Shown: piece after piece, positions 24,148-31,181 of the stretch
How positions within the stretch are numbered: position 1 is the first letter of the stretch
Layout: the number at the start of each line of letters is the position of its first letter
Origin: Opitutia bacterium
GTDB lineage: Bacteria > Verrucomicrobiota > Verrucomicrobiia > Opitutales > Seribacteraceae
Length of the DNA stretch: 33,423 nt
Assembly (NCBI GenBank): GCA_018645475.1
Contig: JABGWU010000001.1
Location: forward strand, 1-33,423
Reading direction: 5' to 3'
Notes under the pieces: generated by a model
What the model was told of the DNA's origin: nothing
The model's database searches: none
What the model saw: the letters and a program-made list of their open reading frames with translations, nothing else
Program-made: the position numbers and the translations under genes

Positions 24148-25446
24148 TTACGCCAATACATCCATTAATGGATTACCATCATGGGCGACTGTAAACGGTC
24201 TTCCTGAAGGAGAGTATTGAACATCTTTTAAAGGTAAACCCATTGCATAGGCAATGGTTGCGTTCAGTGATGCAGGATCAATAAACTTACCTTCCGCAGG
24301 ATTTCTTCCAACCTTGTCCATCTTGCCGTAAACAGTTCCACCTTTCACTCCACCACCTGCGAGAAAAGCTGTGAAACCATAAGGCCAGTGATCACGACCA
24401 TCGCGTGGATTGATTTTAGGAGTTCTACCAAATTCCGAGGTGAGCACGACCATTGTTTCCTTGAGTAATCCCCTCATTTCAAGGTCTAAAAGAAGAGCAC
24501 TTAATGCTTTGTCAATATCTGCACAATTTTCTGCTACAGATTCAAAGTTATTATCATGGGTATCCCAACCACCGCGGCTAATTTCGACATAACGGACTTG
24601 ATTTTCAACCAACCTCCGAGCCAACAAACAACCTTGTCCGAAATTTGATTTACCATAAAGCTCATGCATTTGCTCTGGTTCCTGTGTAATATCAAAGGCT
24701 TTTAAATCCTCACTACGCATAAGTTTAATTGCGTCTTTATAAAGATCTGAGTAAGCCCGAACTTGCTTTTGGTCATACTGGTTGAGGTAAGACGCATTCA
24801 TTTTCTGAGCCATTGCTAATCTTCCACCAAACCGAGTTTCGTCTAAATAATCAGCAACTTTACTGTTAGCAAGACCTGCTGATGGGTTACCGATAGGAAG
24901 GGGGCCATATTTGGACTCGAGGAATCCTGCACCAGCTGGATTGGCACCAATCTGCACATTCGAAGGGATCGTGGTGTTGATATTACCTGAGAGTTTAGAA
25001 ACCCAGCTTCCAAAAGTTGGATGTGCAATTGTACCTCGTTTTAGGTAACTGGTATGCATTAAGTAGCTGGCCTGTTCATGTGCACCCTGACTGGTAACCA
25101 TTGTTTTAATAATGGCGGAGTTGTGCATGTGCCTAGCGGTCTCAGGTAAGTTTTCGGAAAGAAATACACCATCGGCTGAAGTGGCAATTGATTTGGTAGG
25201 TCCCTGAATATCTGGCGCCTCTGGGTTTGTTCCAAATGTATCAAGATGAGACATCGCTCCAGTCATGTTCAAATAAATGACATAACGAGCGGTTGCCGGA
25301 CGGGATCCGGGTTCCAGAGCACTGACATTATTGTGAATGTAAGAACCCGCCATCGGTAAAAGTCCAACCCCCAGGCATGCTTTTGCGGCACTAGTTATAA
25401 ACTCTCTTCTGTTTAATTCGTCTAGTTTAGTGATGTCTGATTTCAT
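24148..25446 (-). CDS. DUF1501 family protein
   Basis: 432 residues. The N-terminus has a twin-arginine-like signal (NRREFITSAAKACLGVGLLP), so it is probably exported folded. DUF1501 belongs to the alkaline phosphatase-like superfamily; seen here are YVIYLNMTGAMSHLDTFG, RYVEISRGGWDTHDNN and VVLTSEFGRTPKINPRDGRDHWP, the usual family landmarks. Its biochemical role is not established; it almost always accompanies DUF1549/DUF1553 proteins in Planctomycetes and Verrucomicrobia. It is the middle gene of the three-gene operon. Confidence 0.95.
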   Translation of the reverse strand: MKSDITKLDELNRREFITSAAKACLGVGLLPMAGSYIHNNVSALEPGSRPATARYVIYLNMTGAMSHLDTFGTNPEAPDIQGPTKSIATSADGVFLSENLPETARHMHNSAIIKTMVTSQGAHEQASYLMHTSYLKRGTIAHPTFGSWVSKLSGNINTTIPSNVQIGANPAGAGFLESKYGPLPIGNPSAGLANSKVADYLDETRFGGRLAMAQKMNASYLNQYDQKQVRAYSDLYKDAIKLMRSEDLKAFDITQEPEQMHELYGKSNFGQGCLLARRLVENQVRYVEISRGGWDTHDNNFESVAENCADIDKALSALLLDLEMRGLLKETMVVLTSEFGRTPKINPRDGRDHWPYGFTAFLAGGGVKGGTVYGKMDKVGRNPAEGKFIDPASLNATIAYAMGLPLKDVQYSPSGRPFTVAHDGNPLMDVLA

Positions 25447-25480
25447 AATTAATATATATTTCTTTATACACGGTTAATTG

Positions 25481-28006
25481 TTATTGGACAAACATGAATT
25501 CATGGCTGTTTAAAAGAGTCCAAACTATATCTTTGTGATAGTCATCTGTATCTAATTGTTTGATCATGTCTTTAAAATCGGTCAGTTCACGAGTATTTGG
25601 CTTCCTTTGTAATATGGCAAGAAAAGCTAATTTAATTTTATCTTCCATTGAAGAACCTTTAGCAATTTCGTTCAAGGTCACAGACTTCTTATTATTAACA
25701 AGGTATTTTTCAACATAGCCATTGATCATGGCAAGTACTTGGTTCACGGCAGCTTCCTTGTGCGAAACTTGTATCTGATCTCTGGGTGAACCGCCAAATT
25801 GAAGAATTAAGTGGCCTCTTGGAGCTGGATCTCCTACTTCAGCCGCTCGTAGAGATTTCATATCTCTGGTAGGTGTGCCCTTTCTTTGGTAGCCTTCGGA
25901 AATGCTAGGTTTGTCCGAATTCATCCCCTTCTCTGTAATCATATTACTATTCATAGCAGGTTGAGCGGCAGCAAATTTATTTACGCAACCCTTGCAACAA
26001 AAAGCCACTGTTTCACCTTTCGAATCTTTGGCTGTAATATCTGGGTCTGCTCTACGGTCAGGCTTGATTGGACACATTTCATTTAACGGTGCAGCCTTCA
26101 TTGAAGCCATTTCACTCTTTTTAGCAGAAGCGGGAAGTGCAGCCATAAATTTATTTTTACAACCATTACAGCAGAAAGCCACCGTTTCCCCTTTTTCATT
26201 CATTGCCGTTATATTCGGATTAGCATCTTTAGTTGTTTTAATTGGACATTTTTCATTTACAGGTGCCATAGGTTTTGCGGCCATGTCCATATTACGGTTC
26301 GCCTTTTGAGAATTGTATTTCTCCATGACCTCTTTGAAAATATCTTCCGCCTCCATTTGAGAAAATCGAACATAACGATCGAAGCCATCTTCGGGTGTTC
26401 GCGAATTAATCCGTGTATCCAAATCGGGATAATTTAAGCTGACTAAAGAATCCCAAAGTTGCTCGCCTGACATTCTTTGTAAAATAGGTCCTTGGTAAAA
26501 GTAGGGAGCCGCACCTCTTTTCGGGAAGTCAGGGCTTGGTCCGGCAATTACCCATTTTACTTCAGGAGGCATGGTTTCATCCTTAGAATCCCTGGAATTA
26601 ATTTCTCGTGCCGGTGCTTCGCGTTGAAAGGCTTGAGTGTTGTATATGATGCGGAGGAATTCCTTCATGTCATAATCCAATGCAACAATGAGTTTTTCTA
26701 AATGAAGCATCAGTTTGGGGTGGGTGGGAAGAGTGTCATCGTACATATTATCAACTGGTTCAATCAGTCCGTACCCAAATGCGGTTTTCCATAGACGATT
26801 TGCAATCACAGTTGAAAATCGAGGGTTGTCGGGAGACGCGAGCCAACTGGCGTAAGAAGCACGCGACCCTTTTTCTTCTAAGTTTTCATCCAATTCAACG
26901 ACCAGTCCAAAAATTGTTTTCGCCTCAAGCTTCTCGCCTGGTTTTGCATTATCATACTGATAATCATTAGGAAGACTGATTTGCCCTTTACCCAAATCAT
27001 CCAAACCAGGCTTGAGTATATCATTAACATAATCAAAGGCATTGCGAAGACGATTTCTATCCTCCTCATTTTCTTTCATTGCCGCTCTGGCCAACTTGTT
27101 TAATTCGTTAAGTTGATCATTCCTGCGATTTACACTTCCTACACCATGAGTGAAAGCGGCCATTTCATAAAATTGTTTTTGGGTCCAACGATCAAAAGGA
27201 TGATCATGACACTGCGCACATTCCAAACTGGTTCCAAGAAAGACACGAACGGTGTTCGCCATATTATCCAATCCCATTCCTTGATCCCGATAGAAGTAGC
27301 CGACTGCTCCATTGCCTCTTTCCCACATCGGTCCGGTTGAAGATAGCATCTCTTTTACCCAATCATCATATGGTTTGTTCGTCGTAATTGAATCCTTGAG
27401 GTAACGGACAAATGGATAGCCGTCTGAACCTTGGTTGCCCACACGGGTTTTTGCCCTAAGAATATCTGCCCAATAAATATACCAATTTTTGTTGTATCCT
27501 TCCGAAGCAAGCAATTTATCAATAAGTTGACCTCTAGCTTTTCGGTCTCGCTGAGACAGAAATTCTTGGGTTTCTTCCAATGTGGGAATTCGTCCGATTA
27601 TTTTGAGGTAAACACGTCGAAGGAAGGTCTCGTTTGAAATTTCTTTATTTGGGCGTTGGTTATAAGACCTCAGTTTCGATTCAATGATTCGGTCGATAAA
27701 TTGAGCATTTATTGCCAAGTCCCTGTCAGCGAGAGGACGATTGAAGGTTGGTAAGGCATCATGATTGGGAGCGAAGTTATTTTTGACAAATGCTTGATCA
27801 TCCTCGGTGAAGATATCCAAGCTTATTCGAAAAAGTTGTTGATCCTTGGTTCGCTTGAGGAGAATGTCCCCGTCTTCAAAATATTTGACTACAGAACCAT
27901 TGATTTTTTGACCGTTTTGGGAGTGGAAGTCACGGGCAGCACCAAACGCAAAATGGCAAAAATGAAAAAATGTAAACAATGAAACAAAGGCGGACAGTTT
28001 AATCAT
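25481..28006 (-). CDS. DUF1549/DUF1553 protein with SHD1-like domain and twin Cys-rich modules
   Basis: 841 residues, exported (signal about 1-22). An SHD1-like domain (about 23-75) comes first, then DUF1549 (about 95-300) with a CAQCH motif in LECAQCHDHPFDRW (near 262), and DUF1553 (about 395-500; SWLASPDNPRFSTVIANRLW). Two near-copies of a 45-residue module follow at about 585-630 and 640-690: each has NExCPIK, a GETVAFCC strand and GCxNKF, a Cys pattern like YHS/TRASH metal-binding domains. The protein resumes with the DUF1553 C-terminal part (LILQFGGSPRDQIQVSHKE). The Planctomycete cytochrome domain often fused at the N-terminus is absent and instead encoded by the third gene. First gene of the operon. 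Confidence 0.93.
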   Translation of the reverse strand: MIKLSAFVSLFTFFHFCHFAFGAARDFHSQNGQKINGSVVKYFEDGDILLKRTKDQQLFRISLDIFTEDDQAFVKNNFAPNHDALPTFNRPLADRDLAINAQFIDRIIESKLRSYNQRPNKEISNETFLRRVYLKIIGRIPTLEETQEFLSQRDRKARGQLIDKLLASEGYNKNWYIYWADILRAKTRVGNQGSDGYPFVRYLKDSITTNKPYDDWVKEMLSSTGPMWERGNGAVGYFYRDQGMGLDNMANTVRVFLGTSLECAQCHDHPFDRWTQKQFYEMAAFTHGVGSVNRRNDQLNELNKLARAAMKENEEDRNRLRNAFDYVNDILKPGLDDLGKGQISLPNDYQYDNAKPGEKLEAKTIFGLVVELDENLEEKGSRASYASWLASPDNPRFSTVIANRLWKTAFGYGLIEPVDNMYDDTLPTHPKLMLHLEKLIVALDYDMKEFLRIIYNTQAFQREAPAREINSRDSKDETMPPEVKWVIAGPSPDFPKRGAAPYFYQGPILQRMSGEQLWDSLVSLNYPDLDTRINSRTPEDGFDRYVRFSQMEAEDIFKEVMEKYNSQKANRNMDMAAKPMAPVNEKCPIKTTKDANPNITAMNEKGETVAFCCNGCKNKFMAALPASAKKSEMASMKAAPLNEMCPIKPDRRADPDITAKDSKGETVAFCCKGCVNKFAAAQPAMNSNMITEKGMNSDKPSISEGYQRKGTPTRDMKSLRAAEVGDPAPRGHLILQFGGSPRDQIQVSHKEAAVNQVLAMINGYVEKYLVNNKKSVTLNEIAKGSSMEDKIKLAFLAILQRKPNTRELTDFKDMIKQLDTDDYHKDIVWTLLNSHEFMFVQ

Positions 28007-28454
28007 ATTAATAATTTGTTTACTATAGTTACTGGATGCAAGAAAAATATGTGACCAAGAAGAAAAATATTTTGGTTCAAATTTTTCAAATTTCTTTAAA
28101 TATTGGCCTGTTTTTTACTTTAGAAAATGAAAATAAATTGTAGGAAAAAATAAATAAAAAATTTTCGATATGCATTTAACTAATATCTGTCATTAATCTG
28201 GAATTTTGGACAAAAATAAATTGTTTATAAGATATTGTTTTTTTACACTGGGCATAAGTGAAGTATAAAGTGAAATGACCAAAAGGGAATTATACTAGGA
28301 AAACCCCTATATCATAGGGGGGCAAATTGTTGTTGGTGTATATTCCATATAGGTTCATGGAAAGTTTATCTTGATCCTCAATAATAGGGGTATGTATGGT
28401 TTGCCCGCTTGGAATTGCCAGATTGTTAAACCTGTGCATATTGATCGTATACCC
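28007..28454. other. Long AT-rich intergenic control region
   Basis: This divergent region must drive the DUF1549 operon leftward and the octaheme cytochrome rightward. It is strongly AT-rich, with a palindrome at 28304-28320. ATAGGGGTAT at 28384-28393 is the reverse complement of ATACCCCTAT at 18885-18894 upstream of the sulfatase. A reading frame in phase with the cytochrome reaches back to TTG 28371, but its residues look non-coding and the signal peptide begins at 28455. Confidence 0.5.
28304..28320. promoter_or_regulatory. Palindrome, possible operator
   Basis: CCCCTAT (28304-28310), ATC, ATAGGGG (28314-28320): perfect 7-bp arms about a 3-nt centre. It lies about 135 bp before the octaheme cytochrome start in the divergent region. 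Function unknown; a regulator site or hairpin is possible. Confidence 0.5.
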
Positions 28455-30764
28455 ATGCCAAAATTCCTCAAGAATAGACTAATATTTACAAGCTTTTTAC
28501 TTTATTGCTTGCTGAGCTTGTTTTTTTATTCCTGTAGTAATCAGGATGTTGTGGAAAATGTCCAGTCCAGTGATGATACTTTAGGAGATTATCGCTTAGA
28601 TGAATATGTGGGGGCGGAAACTTGTGCCGAATGCCATGCTGGAGTGCATGAGAAATGGCAAGATTCTCATCATTTTCATGCAATGGAATTACCGGGTCCT
28701 GATACAGTCCGTGCAGACTTTAATAATACAGAATTTGTAAATTATGGTGTGACTACAAAGTTTTTTCGAGAAGGGGAGAAATACATGGTGGAAACCAACA
28801 ACCAGGAAGGGGGAATGGAAACTTTTGAAATTGCGTATACCTTTGGTTGGGAGCCACTTCAGCAATTCCTGGTCAAATTTCCCGACGGTCGAATGCAGGT
28901 TTTACCAACCTGTTGGGATGTTGAAAAAAGAGAATGGTATCATTTATACCCTGATGAAAAAATTGCACATGATGATCCACTCTTTTGGACACGATCTATG
29001 CAAAATTGGGATCATATGTGTGCGGATTGTCATTCTACTAACCTGCGTAAGGAATTTGACGATGCCAAACAAACCTTTTCTACCGCATATTCCGAAATGA
29101 ATGTAGCGTGTGAATCCTGTCACGGTCCAGGTCGAGATCATGTTGAATTTGCAAAAGCCGGTAATGGGTGGGGTGATTTGGCCAATTTTGGATTTGCCGA
29201 TCTTAATAGCACCAATGTTGCCCAGATTGAGTCATGTGCCAAGTGTCATGCAAGGCGTGGATTTGTTCATCCTGGTCACCATGCGGGTCGTCCATTTCTC
29301 GATCACTTCTTACCCGAGGTTACCCAACCCTGGTCTCCGGATATGAGCGTTCCGACCTATCATGTTGATGGTCAGATTGATGATGAAGTTTATGTATACG
29401 GATCCTATATTCAGAGTAAAATGTTTCACCAGGGAGTCAAATGTGTGGATTGCCACGATCCTCATACCGTTAAATTGCACACATATACAAATCAACTCTG
29501 TACTCGCTGCCATGTTCCCAACGAGAAAAACCCGACTGGTTTTGATACCCCTGCCCATCATTTTCATCAATCTGGTACAAAAGGAGCCCAGTGTGTGGAG
29601 TGTCATATGCCCGAAAAGACCTACATGGGAATTGATGCCCGCAGGGATCATAGTATTCGTATACCCCGTCCCGACCTGTCGGTTAAGCATGGATCGCCCA
29701 ATGCCTGTAACCGATGCCATGCCGACAAAGACCCTCAGTGGGCTGCAGACGCGATTGAAGCACGCAAAGGGCCTGGTCGGCCCAAGGAGGTTCGCCACCC
29801 GGAAGCCTTTCATGCGTTTCGAACCGGAAAGCCTGAAGCGGAAAAACTTCTCCTTGCCGCCTGCCAGGATCCTCAATCTCCCGCATTTACGCGTGCTGGG
29901 GCTATGCTTGCCCTGCGCAGGTTTCTGAGTGATGCATCCTTTGATGAGGCTCGTCGTAATCTGGATTCCAATCAATCTGTAATTCGGGTGGCCGCGGTAT
30001 CGAAACTCGAGGATTTGCCTCCGGATGCGAGCCATGCCTCTTTGGTCCGCATGTTGAATGATCCCATCGTTTCTGTACGAACGGAAGCTGCCCGAATACT
30101 TTCCCGTAGTCCTACCACATTATTTGCGGATGAAGACCTAAAGCTTTTTCGATCAGTTTTCAGGGAATTGAAAGCCCGATACGAGCACAACCTGGATCGG
30201 CCCGAATCTCATCTTTCTCTGGGGATTCTAGCCGAGAATCAAGGCGATCCCATTCTCGCCGAAGAACACTACCGCTCTGCGATAAAACGGGAAAGTACAT
30301 TTGTTCCTGCTCGAATGAATCTTGCTACCTTACTCAGTCGAAGGGGAAGGAATAAGGAAGCGGAAAAATTTCTTCGCGAAGCCATTCGTTATCAGCCTAC
30401 CTGGGGGCAGGCCTATTATTCACTGGGACTTCTTTTAGCGGAGGATCGATCCCGTCTTGCTGAAGCTACACGCAATCTTGAAAAAGCGGCTGCATACAGT
30501 AATACCAACCCACGGATTTTCCATAACCTGGCAATTGCTTACTGGCAGCAGGAAAAAGTTGATTCTGCCATAAGTGCTTTTAAAAGCGCGATTAAACTTG
30601 CTCCCGAAAATCCTGAATTCCTGCAGAACCTTCTCCAACTTCTTGCCCAGAGGCAGAAATGGGATGACGCGTTGCCATATGCTCGAAAATTGCTCCAATT
30701 AATGCCGGGTAATCCACAAGTCGAAGCTCTTTTGATGCAGGTTGAGAGATCTGTCACTCCATAG
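28455..30764 (+). CDS. Octaheme cytochrome c lipoprotein with HEAT and TPR repeats
   Basis: About 769 residues from the ATG at 28455. A hydrophobic signal ends in a weak lipobox (FYSC, Cys27). Eight CxxCH heme motifs follow, with first cysteines near 57, 189, 219, 261, 330, 349, 380 and 418. A HEAT-like segment (about 455-560; VRTEAARILSRSP) and at least four TPRs (about 570-765) follow. This arrangement resembles a multiheme cytochrome-TPR family of PVC bacteria; electron transfer outside the cytoplasm is expected, the redox partner unknown. The GC content rises within the gene, highest after about 29600. It is divergent from the DUF1549 operon and ends 35 bp from the convergent antitoxin-like gene. 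Confidence 0.93.
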   Translation: MPKFLKNRLIFTSFLLYCLLSLFFYSCSNQDVVENVQSSDDTLGDYRLDEYVGAETCAECHAGVHEKWQDSHHFHAMELPGPDTVRADFNNTEFVNYGVTTKFFREGEKYMVETNNQEGGMETFEIAYTFGWEPLQQFLVKFPDGRMQVLPTCWDVEKREWYHLYPDEKIAHDDPLFWTRSMQNWDHMCADCHSTNLRKEFDDAKQTFSTAYSEMNVACESCHGPGRDHVEFAKAGNGWGDLANFGFADLNSTNVAQIESCAKCHARRGFVHPGHHAGRPFLDHFLPEVTQPWSPDMSVPTYHVDGQIDDEVYVYGSYIQSKMFHQGVKCVDCHDPHTVKLHTYTNQLCTRCHVPNEKNPTGFDTPAHHFHQSGTKGAQCVECHMPEKTYMGIDARRDHSIRIPRPDLSVKHGSPNACNRCHADKDPQWAADAIEARKGPGRPKEVRHPEAFHAFRTGKPEAEKLLLAACQDPQSPAFTRAGAMLALRRFLSDASFDEARRNLDSNQSVIRVAAVSKLEDLPPDASHASLVRMLNDPIVSVRTEAARILSRSPTTLFADEDLKLFRSVFRELKARYEHNLDRPESHLSLGILAENQGDPILAEEHYRSAIKRESTFVPARMNLATLLSRRGRNKEAEKFLREAIRYQPTWGQAYYSLGLLLAEDRSRLAEATRNLEKAAAYSNTNPRIFHNLAIAYWQQEKVDSAISAFKSAIKLAPENPEFLQNLLQLLAQRQKWDDALPYARKLLQLMPGNPQVEALLMQVERSVTP

Positions 30765-30799
30765 CTCGCAAACCAAAGATTTGGATATAAACTCCAAAT

Positions 30800-31066
30800 T
30801 TATTCAGGAAAGTAGGATTCATCCCTTGTTTGTTGCCAATCCATTTGGTGGGGATCTTTTGCTTGAAATTGTATCGGGTTTTTTTCCACTGATTTTAGGT
30901 AATCGTGTTTTCTTATTTTTTCCTGCATCTCCTTCCATTCTCTTTCCGCGACCAAAATTGCATTGCAGTTTCCTGAACAAATCAAAATAGGCTCAGCCGT
31001 TTGATTTGTTTTATCAATCAACGCGGGAAGATTACCCTGGGCTATCCAGGATTTAATAGAGTCCAT
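30800..31066 (-). CDS. Phd/YefM-like antitoxin without a toxin gene
   Basis: 88 residues. The N-terminal pattern SIKSWIAQGNLPALIDKTN, then EPILICSGNCNAILVAEREW and a helical EMQEKIRKHDYL, matches the dimerisation/DNA-binding domain of Phd/YefM antitoxins (NL..LLD.. EPVLIT..G.P..VLVS..EY..LQE). A 15-bp palindrome 5 nt before the ATG is where such proteins bind to repress themselves. No RelE/YoeB/Doc-like frame lies in the 35 bp downstream or upstream, so no toxin is encoded alongside. It may be a solitary regulator or a remnant. Confidence 0.7.
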   Translation of the reverse strand: MDSIKSWIAQGNLPALIDKTNQTAEPILICSGNCNAILVAEREWKEMQEKIRKHDYLKSVEKNPIQFQAKDPHQMDWQQTRDESYFPE

Positions 31067-31071
31067 AAAAC

Positions 31072-31086
31072 AATCTAATTTAGATT
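31072..31086. promoter_or_regulatory. Perfect palindrome, likely operator of the antitoxin gene
   Basis: AATCTAA (31072-31078), a central T, TTAGATT (31080-31086): perfect 7-bp arms directly before the antitoxin start. The position fits autoregulation by a Phd/YefM dimer. Confidence 0.55.
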
Positions 31087-31181
31087 ATTATAAAGTCAAA
31101 TAATTGTAAAATTTTTTTTACACTTTTTTTGAAGCACCCTTAAATTGAGTGCGTTTATTAAATATAAAAGCTGAACAACTT

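Noticed and set aside
29310-30035. A 241-codon minus-strand frame inside the octaheme cytochrome gene
   Set aside because: The plus strand has eight heme motifs; the minus frame follows from the GC-richer codon pattern and has no domain.
30742-30990. An 82-codon plus-strand frame as a toxin partner
   Set aside because: It is antisense to the antitoxin-like gene, overlaps the cytochrome stop and resembles no toxin family.
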